Part shown: piece after piece, positions 54,619 to 63,629 of the stretch
Layout: every line of letters starts with the position of its first letter
Position numbering within the stretch: position 1 is the first letter of the stretch
Made by a program: the position numbers and the translations under genes
Assembly (NCBI RefSeq): GCF_004114995.1
Contig: NZ_SDJP01000005.1
Span: 1 to 64,000, forward strand
DNA from: Halorubrum amylolyticum
GTDB lineage: Archaea > Halobacteriota > Halobacteria > Halobacteriales > Haloferacaceae
Reading direction: 5' to 3'
Length of the DNA stretch: 64,000 nt
Notes under the pieces: generated by a model
Seen by the model: only the letters and a program-made list of their open reading frames with translations
What the model was told of the DNA's origin: nothing
Databases searched by the model: none

Positions 54619-54657
54619 ACACTCAAAGTCAGCTAACAGATTGGAGACGGAATGTGT

Positions 54658-55395
54658 TCATTGGTGGGTATCCAGAATTCGACGTACGGTGACCTCGGCA
54701 AGCTGTGTGAACCCCACTGTATCCGGCATAACATCAACAGCGATCCCATGCTTGTCGACAGCACGTTTTGTTGGTGCTCCTATCGCTCCAACAATCGTCT
54801 CCTCTAGCTCGCGTTGGAGTGCAGCGACAGCGTCACGTTCAGTCGCAATTTGAACGAAGTGCTCTATCGTCTTTGGCGAGGTGAACAGTATACCGTCCAG
54901 CTTACCGTCTACCGCAAGTGAAACCGACTGTCCCGCAGTCTCCGGTCGTTTCAGGCGATATAAGGCTGTTTCGCTGACAATTCCACCAGCTGCTTCCAGT
55001 CCTTCAACAAGTACTTCGCTGCCGTGTGCACTCCGAGCAAGTTCAACGGTTTGGCCCTCGACTTCAGTAGATAACTCGTCGACGAGTCCTGTGGATGTGA
55101 ACGTCGATGGAACGATATCGACTGAATAGCCCCGATTGCATAATGCGGTTGCAGTCTGATCTCCGACAGCACAAACAGTGGTTCCTCGTTGTTTCCATCC
55201 CGCTGTCGCAGCTATATCGACACCGGTCTCGCTTGTGAAGATACAGTAGTCCGCATGTTGGGGAACCTGACCGGTCGGTGTGATTGCCAGCATTGGGTCT
55301 GGAATCGGGGATACATCGAGTGACTGGAGATACTCGACCGCCTCAACGATACGGCTGTCGTCGGGTCGGAGAACAGCCACCGTCGGCTGGGACAT
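54658..55395 (-). CDS. hemD: Uroporphyrinogen-III synthase
   Basis: A 245-residue HemD-type protein with two similar domains joined by strands. It opens TVAVLRPDDSRIVEAVEYLQ. Characteristic segments are YCIFTSETGVDIAA, TVCAVGDQTATALCNRGYSV, ETALYRLKRP, DGILFTSPKTIEHFVQIA and IGAPTKRAVDKHGIAVDVMP. It closes hydroxymethylbilane to uroporphyrinogen III for heme and cobalamin. It is separated from its usual pathway partners here. The sequence family is poorly conserved, but the pattern is clear. Confidence 0.85.
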   Translation of the reverse strand: MSQPTVAVLRPDDSRIVEAVEYLQSLDVSPIPDPMLAITPTGQVPQHADYCIFTSETGVDIAATAGWKQRGTTVCAVGDQTATALCNRGYSVDIVPSTFTSTGLVDELSTEVEGQTVELARSAHGSEVLVEGLEAAGGIVSETALYRLKRPETAGQSVSLAVDGKLDGILFTSPKTIEHFVQIATERDAVAALQRELEETIVGAIGAPTKRAVDKHGIAVDVMPDTVGFTQLAEVTVRRILDTHQ

Positions 55396-55486
55396 ATTGA
55401 ACAGTTAGCTGATGCTGGACTTGTGTGTATCGAGAATCGGCGACCCGTCTCGAACGATTCAAACCGGCATCCTGCTAATTGCCGGT

Positions 55487-56461
55487 ATGGACGAGGAGTC
55501 TCACGACCACGTTGTTCCGGGAAGTGCTGAAGAGTTGACCACGCCAGACGTGCAGGGCTACGACTTCCGTGGCGAATTCGATTTTCAGGAGATGCTGGAA
55601 GCGTATGCAACGACGGGCTTTCAGGCGACGCAACTCGCAGAGGCCATCGACATCGCCGAGCAAATGCAAGACGCCGATGCCACGATCTATCTCACATGCA
55701 CGTCGAATATCATTTCGTCGGGATTGCGTGAAGTCGTCGCCTACCTCGTTCGTGAAGGGTACGTCGACGTGCTTATCACGACCGCGGGATCGCTGGCGGA
55801 GGATGTTATCAAAACGGCGAAGCCGTTCAAAATGGGAGATTGGGATGCGGATGAAGCAGTTCTCCGGGAACAGGGAATCAACCGTCTTGGGAATCTGTTC
55901 GTCCCTTCCAACCGTTACGTTTGGTTGGAGGAGTACCTATACGACTTCTTCGAGGAGTTCTTCGCTGAAGAAAAGGTTCGGACGCCGACATCGTTTGCCC
56001 GAGAGTTAGGGGAGACACTCGACGATCAGGATTCGGTTCTGAAACAAGCAGCGGACAATGATGTTCCCGTCTACTGTCCGGCACTGACGGATTCCGAGGT
56101 TGGGAATTTTCTCTACTATTACCGACAGGGGTACGATTCGGAGGTCGGAATCGAGATTCTCGACGATTACGACTCGCTCATTGAGGACGGAATGCTCGCC
56201 GATACGACGGGTCTGATCGCAGTTGGAGGTGGCGTGCCGAAACACCACGCGATTATGACGAACTTGTTCCGCGGTGGGGCCGATTACGTCGTCTATATCT
56301 CGACCGGTATGGAAGGGGATGGGTCACTCTCTGGCGCACCCCCGAACGAGGCAGTATCGTGGGGGAAGATCAAAGATGATGACCGGACAAATTATACGCA
56401 GGTCGAAGCAGAGGCGACGCTCGTCTTCCCACTGCTCGTGGCGGGTGCTTTCAGCGAGTAG
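55487..56461 (+). CDS. dys: Deoxyhypusine synthase
   Basis: A 324-residue enzyme starting MDEESHDHVVPGSAEELTTP. It transfers an aminobutyl group to a lysine of translation factor aIF5A. Visible family segments are TCTSNIISSGLREVVAYLVR, ITTAGSLAEDVIK, RLGNLFVPSNRYVWLEEYLY, the active-site K252 in VGGGVPKHHAIMTN, and NEAVSWGKIK. The frame continues 25 codons upstream without protein character. It is divergent from hemD. The length is typical. Confidence 0.93.
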   Translation: MDEESHDHVVPGSAEELTTPDVQGYDFRGEFDFQEMLEAYATTGFQATQLAEAIDIAEQMQDADATIYLTCTSNIISSGLREVVAYLVREGYVDVLITTAGSLAEDVIKTAKPFKMGDWDADEAVLREQGINRLGNLFVPSNRYVWLEEYLYDFFEEFFAEEKVRTPTSFARELGETLDDQDSVLKQAADNDVPVYCPALTDSEVGNFLYYYRQGYDSEVGIEILDDYDSLIEDGMLADTTGLIAVGGGVPKHHAIMTNLFRGGADYVVYISTGMEGDGSLSGAPPNEAVSWGKIKDDDRTNYTQVEAEATLVFPLLVAGAFSE

Positions 56462-56783
56462 AGATGATACACCCGAACATGAACCACGCAGCCGGCTTGT
56501 TGCGTGATCAGTCACGAGACGGATGGGACTTATCAGTATCCTGTACAGTGAACCGACCGGCCATCGGTAGCAAGCCCCTGTGTCTGGATCCACTTGAGCA
56601 GTTCTTGAGAACAATATAATAAGGATGGTGGTGCGCCTATAGGCCGAGCGTCTAACGTGTTTGATACTTGTGCGGCGCTGAATCCTTCCCTACTCGCTCG
56701 CTCCACTTGCTCGTTGAGGAAGGGGCCTTAGCGCCTCAATTCAAGTAACCAATTTCTTCCGTATTTCAAACTATTTATTGTTC
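56462..56783. other. Intergenic region between dys and a membrane protein gene
   Basis: About 320 bases with AT-rich flanks around a GC-rich centre near 56680. No RNA gene or conserved protein was recognised. Both neighbouring genes end here, so transcription terminators are expected. Confidence 0.4.
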
Positions 56784-57197
56784 TTATAGAAGATTACTTA
56801 CTATCTCAGTGAGATATGCTTGGACGGCTCCGAATGTGACTCGCATGGTAGCGGCCCCAAATCCAAGAGCGATGAAACTCACCACGACAACGAGATCAGC
56901 CTTCGAATCGTTGGGACTAAGCAAGAGCGTGAGCGCCGCAAGCGTCCCCGACATCGTACTGATGAAGAGCCCTGTTAGAAATGACAAGGTCGTAAAAAAT
57001 GGGTCAGTGAAACCCATAACGGAGTACGTTGGTTCATAGATTCCGATGAAAGATAAACTGAAACCGATGACGACGTATCCGATAAAGCAGGTAGTGATGA
57101 GGATAGTCCCGGGGCTAACGAGTTGATACAGTCGAAACAGTCCCCGTTCAAACGGGGTAGTTGGCTGACGGATCCGCCTGAATGGGCAATAGTCCAT
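56784..57197 (-). CDS. Four-segment membrane protein of unknown function
   Basis: A 137-residue protein from the ATG giving MDYCPFRRIRQPTTPFERGL. Four hydrophobic segments are seen: TILITTCFIGYVVIGFSLSF, FFTTLSFLTGLFISTMSG, ALTLLLS and LVVVVSFIALGFGAATM. I do not recognise the family. It starts five bases after the end of glutamate dehydrogenase on the same strand, so it is probably the last gene of that operon. Confidence 0.6.
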   Translation of the reverse strand: MDYCPFRRIRQPTTPFERGLFRLYQLVSPGTILITTCFIGYVVIGFSLSFIGIYEPTYSVMGFTDPFFTTLSFLTGLFISTMSGTLAALTLLLSPNDSKADLVVVVSFIALGFGAATMRVTFGAVQAYLTEIVSNLL

Positions 57198-57201
57198 CTC
57201 C

Positions 57202-58509
57202 CTACGGCCAGAGTCCCCGTACCTCGTGGGATTCAGCGATCCGTGAGAGCGCAACAATATAGGCTGCATCACGCCACGTGACATCGCGGTGCTCGTATTC
57301 GTCTGTGACTGCCTGCCAAGCGGCTTGCATCTCCGTTTCGAGTTCGTCGTTCACCCGTTCGAGCGACCACGATCGGCGATTGATATCCTGGAGCCACTCG
57401 AAGTAGCTCACCGTGACTCCGCCAGCATTAGCGAGAATGTCTGGAATCACTGGAATGGCCTGCTCTGCGAGAATCGCACTCGCCGTCGAAGTGGTGGGAC
57501 CGTTTGCGCCTTCGACGACGAGGTCAGCGGCGATCGCACTCGCATTTGCTTCGGTGATCACGTTTCCGAGAGCGGCAGGGATGAGTACGTCAACATCGAG
57601 TGTGAGCAACTCATCGTTTGAGATCACGTCGTCTGCGTATTTCGTGACGGCTTCAGGCTCCTCGTCGTGTGATGGGACGGTCGCCGTCTCGATCCCGTCT
57701 GGATCGTACATTGCGCCGTTCACGTCACTGATTGCGACGACCATTGCTCCCCACTCATCAAGCAGTCGGGCGGCGTTCGCACCGACACTACCGTACCCCT
57801 GAATTGCGACCGTCGTTCCCTCGAGATCGCTTCCATAATATTCGCAGGCCTGCTTGGTGATGATCGCGACACTTCGTCCAGGCGCTTCCTCACGACCTTC
57901 ACTCCCTCCAATGACTGGTGGCTTCCCGGTGACGACTCCCGGTATCGTTTCACCTTCCTGCATCGAGTACGCGTCCATCAGCCACGCCATCGTCTGCGGA
58001 TCAGTACCCATATCCGGCGCGGGAATATCGCGATTCGGCCCGATAACATCGCGAATTTCCTGGGCAAACCGACGAGTGAGTCGCTCTTTTTCTCCCGAGC
58101 TCAACTCTTTCGGGTTGACTGCGACGCCACCCTTGGCACCCCCGAACGGGAGATCCATAACAGCGCACTTCCAGGTCATCCACATGCCGAGTCCGACACA
58201 CTCGTCTCTACTCACCTCGGGGTGATACCGGAGCCCTCCCTTAAATGGGCCTCTGACACTGTCGTGTTGAGCTCGGTATCCGGTGAACACATCGACCGTA
58301 CCGTCATCGCGTTCGATTGGGACTGTTACTTCGTGGACTTTTTTCGGATATCTGAGCCGTTCGACGATACTGGGGTCGATATCCAAGTGACTGGCAGCAT
58401 GATCCAACTGACGGCGGGCGGTCTCAAGTGCCGACTCAGGCTCGATTGGTTCTGTCGACTCGTCGTCCGATTCGTTGTGGGTGCTCTCAGATTTTGATGC
58501 CATGATCAT
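57202..58509 (-). CDS. gdhA: Glutamate dehydrogenase
   Basis: A 435-residue enzyme of the Glu/Leu/Phe/Val dehydrogenase family. It interconverts glutamate with 2-oxoglutarate and ammonia. Substrate and catalytic residues are visible: [14 protein letters not shown] (K90), [20 protein letters not shown] (K126) and IPAPDMGTD. The Rossmann motif is [18 protein letters not shown]. The N-terminal 25 residues are an acidic extension. The ATG at 58509 overlaps the stop of the small zinc protein upstream by four bases (ATGA), which supports this start over ATG 58503. The same context suggests operon expression. Confidence 0.95.
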   Translation of the reverse strand: MIMASKSESTHNESDDESTEPIEPESALETARRQLDHAASHLDIDPSIVERLRYPKKVHEVTVPIERDDGTVDVFTGYRAQHDSVRGPFKGGLRYHPEVSRDECVGLGMWMTWKCAVMDLPFGGAKGGVAVNPKELSSGEKERLTRRFAQEIRDVIGPNRDIPAPDMGTDPQTMAWLMDAYSMQEGETIPGVVTGKPPVIGGSEGREEAPGRSVAIITKQACEYYGSDLEGTTVAIQGYGSVGANAARLLDEWGAMVVAISDVNGAMYDPDGIETATVPSHDEEPEAVTKYADDVISNDELLTLDVDVLIPAALGNVITEANASAIAADLVVEGANGPTTSTASAILAEQAIPVIPDILANAGGVTVSYFEWLQDINRRSWSLERVNDELETEMQAAWQAVTDEYEHRDVTWRDAAYIVALSRIAESHEVRGLWP

Positions 58510-58649
58510 TCAAGTGACATTCGCCGGTTTCGCATCGGGCCGCCACAGTCGGGACATTGGCCCGGGCTGTCTTCTGTGATGATGATGCTGCCACACTCGA
58601 AGCATTCGTATGGGGTTTTTTCGTCTGATTCAGGGTCGACATCTATCAT
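58506..58649 (-). CDS. Rubrerythrin-like zinc/iron-ribbon mini-protein
   Basis: A 47-residue protein, [20 protein letters not shown] then [20 protein letters not shown] and a short basic tail. Two CxxC knuckles (YECFECG and QCPDCGG) form a rubredoxin-like metal site. No ferritin-like domain is present. Its stop overlaps the start of glutamate dehydrogenase by four bases, so the two are co-translated. The role is unknown; electron transfer, a metal-dependent adaptor or a redox sensor are possible. Confidence 0.8.
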   Translation of the reverse strand: MIDVDPESDEKTPYECFECGSIIITEDSPGQCPDCGGPMRNRRMSLE

Positions 58650-58674
58650 AGTGGGTTCACGAGTGCCAGCCGGT

Positions 58675-58682
58675 GATATAGG
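58675..58682 (-). promoter_or_regulatory. TATA box of the mini-protein / gdhA operon
   Basis: On the minus strand CTATATC lies 26-33 bases before the ATG at 58649, matching a leaderless transcript that starts at the small gene. Confidence 0.5.
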
Positions 58683-58758
58683 GCACTCTATGTAAGTGTA
58701 ATAAGTGTATAAGGGAATATTCAGCTGTTAACCAACAAATACTTCCTGAAATATGGGG

Positions 58759-61641
58759 TTAGTTATTGAACTCTTCGGTTCCCAAAATTGAGACATTGTG
58801 CTCCTCGAAGAGCGTTTCGAACAGTTTGCGCTGGACGGTCCGAGAGTGTTTATAAAACGCTGGCGGGGAGATCCCGAGTGTCTCCGCAACGTCTTCGCCA
58901 GTGCTCGCGCGTGGTGACTCGAAGAACCCGCTGTAGTATGCCGTCTGGATCACCTCGAGTTGCCGCTCAGTCAGCTTCTCGAGGAACTTCGAGTACAAGT
59001 CGCGTTCCATGGACTGATCCAGCGTCTGCTTCGAACGGAGTTCGACAGTGGAGAACGTCTCCCGGACGAGTTGTGTGATCGTCCGGATGTCGATACTGTC
59101 CGGGATGTCGATGACGAGGGTTGTGGATGTCGGGTCGGCAGTTGCCTCGTGGAAGACGGCACCGTGATCGGCCAGCTCCAGGGCGAGAAACGGCTGTGTG
59201 AGCCGAAGCCGGAGTACACCCCCCTCAGCATCCGTACTAATCTGTTGCACCTCGTCGATCCCGACCAACTGCGAGGCAGCGTCTACAACGTCAGTTACTG
59301 CTCCGTCGTCGACAGTCACAAACACGTAGCTTCCCTCTGTGGATTGCTGAACACCGCCTTGATACGAGAGTGTACACGCTGCGTCTCGAGCGAGCCGTGA
59401 GAGAACGAATGCCGGGTCATCGATATCGAATTCAACACGCGTCATCGACGTCGTGAGCAGTGCATTCTTTCGCTCGATAGCACTGAGTGCAGACGCGATG
59501 GTCTCGCCGAGTTCAGCGAGGACAGCCTTCGTCGTGTCGTCGAACGCATCCTGGGTAGGTGCGTAGACAGTCAACACTCCGTGTGTGAGGTCATTGTAGA
59601 CGAGGGGGATGCTCAACACGGAGAGGTAGTCATGGGCGAGTGCGGCCTTCCGCCACGACTCGTCGCGGAGTCCGGCGGCGACGTTCGTCACCATCGTCAC
59701 GTCGCCAGAGGCCGCGGTTTGGCCGGCTGGCTCCCCACCTTCCGCGTCGATGGCGAAAGCTTGGCTATCCAGATACCCCTGCTCGCTGCCTGCCCAGGCC
59801 CGTGGCTCGACGGTGTCGGTTGTCCGGTCAATCGTCCCAATCCAGGCGAACCGGAATCGGTCCTCGCCGGTCAACAGCTCACAGACCGTATGATCGATTT
59901 CCTCTCTCATCTCGGCTTGCACGAGGGCTTGATCGATTTCCCGAATGGTCTCGTTGATGCGATTCAGCGCGGTGAGCTGTTCGTTTTGCTCCTGTAGTGT
60001 GCGATCTTGCTTTCGAAGTCGGGATTCTCGTGTGACGCGGTCAAGGGCTGCCTCGGCGGTTGCAGCGAGAAGGTCAGCCAGTTCCCGGGTTACCTCGTCG
60101 AAGGCCCCGACTCGGTCCGAGCCAGCGACGAACACGCCGTGGTTACCGAGTGGGATGTAGGCTACACTACGAAGATCGGTCGCCCGGTTTTCGAGCCGGT
60201 CTGCATCGTGAACGTCGTCGAAGAACAGCGCTTCGTTCTCGACGAAACTGTAACTCGGCAGCGTTTCGCCGTCGGCGTGTACGGTGGGGAGCGGGCCAGT
60301 AAGTTCTCTCATCGTCGCCGAGCGGGCCGCGGGTCGAAGCTCGTTGGCATCGGCATCGAAGAGATAGACCGTACTCGCATCCAGATTGAGGACACCAGGT
60401 GTGTCGTCGACGACATGCTGGGCGATTTCCTGATGCGTTTCGGCGTACAGGAAATCACGGGCGGTCTCTTGAAGGGTCGCGAGCGCCTCCTCACGTTGCT
60501 TACGTTTCGTGATATCCCGACAGCTGAAGAGGAGGGTCCCGTCCTGAATCGAGACTTCACGAACATTAACGAGGAGCGTATGCTCGCGACCCGCCTTGTC
60601 CGTCGCCGTGGTTTCGATGTTCTTGAGCACGCCGTCCGCTGCGAGCTCCTCCCGGTCGAAGAGATCCGTACCGAGGAGGTCGTCGATCGTTCCTTGCTCG
60701 TGAATTTCGTCGGCCGTGTAGCCGAAAATGAAGTGGACGTTGGGACAGACGTAGGTGTACTCGCCGTCTTCGTTCGTAATGAGGACGGTGTCGGTCATGT
60801 TGTTGAGCGTGACACGGTGGAGCTCCTCTGATTGTCGGAGGTCGCGTTCGAGATCGACGCGCTCGGTGATGTCGACGCCCTCGACGACGATCGAAACGAT
60901 GTCACCACGTTCGTTCTGGACTGGGCGTACGGAGAGATCGATGACGCGTGGATTTTCGACGTGTGGCGGCTGTGTGACGACCGCGTTGCCGAATCTCCCA
61001 TCGAGAGCATTCTCCACGATCTGCTGCACGTCTGTGTTCGCTGAATCGGGTTCTGCCCACCACGGAAGCGTCCAGAAGGGTTCGCCAACGATCGTTTCGA
61101 TTTCTACGTCGACCATCTCCCGAGCAGTCTCATTCACACGCGCAAGTGAGCCAGCAGGATCGAGCACCCACGTCGCGGTTCGTGAATCGTTGAATATGGC
61201 GTCGAACTGTCTGGCCCGGTCCCGTTGCGTGGCCGACCGCCGTGCGGATCGGATGGCCCGTTCAGTTCGGTCGATGAGTTCGTCGGCCATTCCTTCTATC
61301 GGCTCCGTGAGTGCGATGTAATCGCTGACACCGGCTTCGATAGCGTCGCTGGCGATGGCTTCGCTCCCAGCGGCGGTACAGAGCAAGACCGGAAGCGTCG
61401 TGGTATCGGTGCGGATCTCCCTGAGGAGTTCCAGACCGGTCGCCCCTTCGAGCGTGTCTCCGCTGATGAGACAGTCAGTGGTCTGCTTCCGGACGATGTC
61501 ACTCGCTTCCGCCGTGGTTCCAACTGTCTGCACAGTCGCGTTAGTCCGTGTCTCCAGTGTTGTAGCGAATCGCGAGAGCCAGTCGTTTGTCCCCACGAGC
61601 AGCACCGTCGACGAATTGAGGACGGATTGGGAAGCGATCAT
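58759..61641 (-). CDS. Bat-type (bacterio-opsin activator) multi-domain sensor-regulator
   Basis: A 960-residue cytoplasmic protein. Domains in order are receiver-like (about 10-130), PAS (about 145-265), PAS (about 275-385), GAF (about 395-545), GAF (about 565-720), the Bat-type linker (about 725-890) and an HTH_10 DNA-binding domain (about 900-955, EKLTERQLEVIQTAYYSGFF and DVAETLGISPPAFYKHSRTV). Such proteins sense oxygen, light or redox state and activate transcription directly. The receiver lacks the usual SDYD phospho-acceptor: the site reads CLISGDTLEG. It is not in an operon, and its target is unknown. Confidence 0.88.
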   Translation of the reverse strand: MIASQSVLNSSTVLLVGTNDWLSRFATTLETRTNATVQTVGTTAEASDIVRKQTTDCLISGDTLEGATGLELLREIRTDTTTLPVLLCTAAGSEAIASDAIEAGVSDYIALTEPIEGMADELIDRTERAIRSARRSATQRDRARQFDAIFNDSRTATWVLDPAGSLARVNETAREMVDVEIETIVGEPFWTLPWWAEPDSANTDVQQIVENALDGRFGNAVVTQPPHVENPRVIDLSVRPVQNERGDIVSIVVEGVDITERVDLERDLRQSEELHRVTLNNMTDTVLITNEDGEYTYVCPNVHFIFGYTADEIHEQGTIDDLLGTDLFDREELAADGVLKNIETTATDKAGREHTLLVNVREVSIQDGTLLFSCRDITKRKQREEALATLQETARDFLYAETHQEIAQHVVDDTPGVLNLDASTVYLFDADANELRPAARSATMRELTGPLPTVHADGETLPSYSFVENEALFFDDVHDADRLENRATDLRSVAYIPLGNHGVFVAGSDRVGAFDEVTRELADLLAATAEAALDRVTRESRLRKQDRTLQEQNEQLTALNRINETIREIDQALVQAEMREEIDHTVCELLTGEDRFRFAWIGTIDRTTDTVEPRAWAGSEQGYLDSQAFAIDAEGGEPAGQTAASGDVTMVTNVAAGLRDESWRKAALAHDYLSVLSIPLVYNDLTHGVLTVYAPTQDAFDDTTKAVLAELGETIASALSAIERKNALLTTSMTRVEFDIDDPAFVLSRLARDAACTLSYQGGVQQSTEGSYVFVTVDDGAVTDVVDAASQLVGIDEVQQISTDAEGGVLRLRLTQPFLALELADHGAVFHEATADPTSTTLVIDIPDSIDIRTITQLVRETFSTVELRSKQTLDQSMERDLYSKFLEKLTERQLEVIQTAYYSGFFESPRASTGEDVAETLGISPPAFYKHSRTVQRKLFETLFEEHNVSILGTEEFNN

Positions 61642-61899
61642 TATTCGACCACTTGCGAACAGGGAACGCTTCTCTCAGTGCCGATTCGAGCTTGGCTCCA
61701 ATTCTGCTGCTGGCCTGGGCCGGTAAGCACACACATGGCTAGTTAATTAACAAACCATCATTCAACAATAGAGTTTGCTATCTAACACTCAGAGGTATGC
61801 GGAGCAATACGTAACATGGAAACACGATCATCGGGACTCGTTGCAGGCACCTATCGATTTCCGATTTCCGCGGTTCGGCGTCAGTCTAACCATCAAGTA

Positions 61900-63135
61900 A
61901 TGACTACCCAACCGACCACCTACCATGAAGACACCACTAGCAGCGAACTGCAACAGACGCATCAGTCGACGTGGGGTATCGTCGCCGGCGCGAGCCTCAT
62001 CTCCACAGGGTTAGCTGCCTACGAGATTGTTCCCGCGAGCGTCACCCCGCTCATTCGTGACTCGCTGGGTATCGGTCCAACAATCGCAGGCTTCCTCGTC
62101 GGCATTATGTTCGGTACTGCAGTGATTGCAAGCCTCCCAGCTGGTGCGGTGCTTGACCGGACAGACCCCAGGACCGTGATAGGACTCGCCGTTCTCACAC
62201 TACTCGTGGCTGGAACGTGGGGGTGGATCGCTGGACGACAAGGGGACTACCGATCAGTAATTGCCTCACGAGCGCTCGGTGGAGTCGCCTACGTCGTCGT
62301 GTGGAACGCGGGCATCGATATCGTGAGTCGAGCAGCGACCAGCGAGAACCGGGCAACGGCTGTCGGTATCTTTACGGCGAGTGGCCCGGTCGGATTTGCG
62401 CTCGGGCAAGGGACTGGCCCAGTGATTGCGCATCGATTCGGGTGGCCTACAATCTTTATCGCGTTCACGGGGCTCACAGTCATCGGTCTCGTTGTGTTCT
62501 GGCCGGCCAGTCGAGGGATCGGAACGAGCCGAGGAGCCGCTCCCTCGATTCAGGAGTTTGGTGCGGTTCTCCGGAACCGGAAGGTCTGGTCAGTCGGGTT
62601 GCTCGGGTTTCTCGGCTATTCGTTATACTTGTTCGTGAATAGCTGGGGTGCGTCGTATTTGACGACCGAACTCGGCCTGTCACTCGCAGTGAGCGGGCTC
62701 TTGGTGGCCGTATTCCCCGCAATCGGGGTCGTCTCCAGAATCAGTAGTGGCCTCCTGTCTGATCGAGTATTCGGGGGTCGTCGCCAACCCATCGTTTTTG
62801 TGTCCTTCGCAGTTTCTGCTCCGCTCGTACTGCTGTTCACGCAGTTCCGGTCACTTCCACTGCTCGTTACATTCCTGCTGCTCACCGGATTTGCTGTTCA
62901 GCTTACGCTGGGGCTGTCCTTTACGTATGTTCGGGAGGTCGTTGATTCACGGGTCGCTGCGACAGCCGTCGCGTTCCAGACTAGTGTTGGGTTAGCGGGG
63001 GCGTTCCTTGCACCGATTGCAGGCGGGGTTATTGTCGACAGAGCCGGCTTTGATACGGCATTTCTCCTCGCTGGAGGTCTCGCCATCTGTGGAATTGTGG
63101 TTGCATGGCGAGCTCCAGAGCCAGGCTACTCGTAG
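61900..63135 (+). CDS. MFS transporter
   Basis: A 411-residue membrane protein starting MTTQPTTYHEDTTSSELQQT; the frame extends 28 codons upstream without obvious meaning. Twelve hydrophobic segments are visible. Loop 2-3 has GAVLDRTDPRTVIGLAVLTL, and loop 8-9 has GLLSDRVFGGRRQPIVFVSF. The resemblance to anion or cyanate-type permeases is only general, so the substrate is unknown. It is divergent from the Bat-type gene, and the two share an upstream region of about 260 bases. Confidence 0.85.
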   Translation: MTTQPTTYHEDTTSSELQQTHQSTWGIVAGASLISTGLAAYEIVPASVTPLIRDSLGIGPTIAGFLVGIMFGTAVIASLPAGAVLDRTDPRTVIGLAVLTLLVAGTWGWIAGRQGDYRSVIASRALGGVAYVVVWNAGIDIVSRAATSENRATAVGIFTASGPVGFALGQGTGPVIAHRFGWPTIFIAFTGLTVIGLVVFWPASRGIGTSRGAAPSIQEFGAVLRNRKVWSVGLLGFLGYSLYLFVNSWGASYLTTELGLSLAVSGLLVAVFPAIGVVSRISSGLLSDRVFGGRRQPIVFVSFAVSAPLVLLFTQFRSLPLLVTFLLLTGFAVQLTLGLSFTYVREVVDSRVAATAVAFQTSVGLAGAFLAPIAGGVIVDRAGFDTAFLLAGGLAICGIVVAWRAPEPGYS

Positions 63136-63292
63136 CAACGGATTCAACTAATCCATTATGATTCCTGCTCGCGTAGCTCTTTAGCCTTCACTTGAGCCGG
63201 CACAGGGTCTGCGTCCGCTTCTGGTGGACGCTCTCGTAGGCAACACTCCTGGAGGGTTTCCAGATCTGGAATCGTTGCGATCCCTGCCTTGA

Positions 63293-63510
63293 TCAGGCTC
63301 GTGTTCGCGCTCGCGGGGTACCTCGTCCACGACGTCCACGAGACGGTGCCGTTCGTCCTGCTCGACTCGCTCGAAGCGATCGACTCGGACCGAATCGCGC
63401 GCGTCGTCGACTACTTCCGAAGCCACGCCGACTACCTCGTCGCCGCGCTCCTCCCCGAGGACGCCGCCGCCCTCCCCGACGAGTACGCCTACGTGGAACA
63501 AATCGACTGA
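63293..63510 (+). pseudogene. C-terminal fragment of an SMC-related protein gene
   Basis: The frame reads IRLVFALAGYLVHDVHETVP, then FVLLDSLEAIDSDRIARVVD and YLVAALLPEDAAALPDEYAY. It matches the last 75 residues of the SMC-related protein at 43463-45403 (LVVALAGYLAHDAYEAVPFM, LLDSLEAIDSNRIAALIDYF). No upstream part exists, so it is a displaced gene end. Confidence 0.85.
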
Positions 63511-63524
63511 TCTCCATCTTGACA

Positions 63525-63615
63525 TCCTCCTGTGCCTGAAGACGGGGGAACCTCGACGGTGGGTGTTTCAGGTTTTGACATCTTCCCCGCCCGAAGCGCG
63601 AGTCTTTCTCGTCGA
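63525..63615. repeat. Two TTGACATC-type IS1341/IS605 end remnants
   Basis: TTGACATCCTCC (near 63530) and TTGACATCTTCC (near 63576) occur in tandem, each followed by a GC-rich partial hairpin. The same signal ends the TnpB element near 49860. They mark where one or two TnpB-type elements ended, next to the SMC-gene fragment. Confidence 0.5.
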
Positions 63616-63629
63616 TTCCCATAAGTAAT

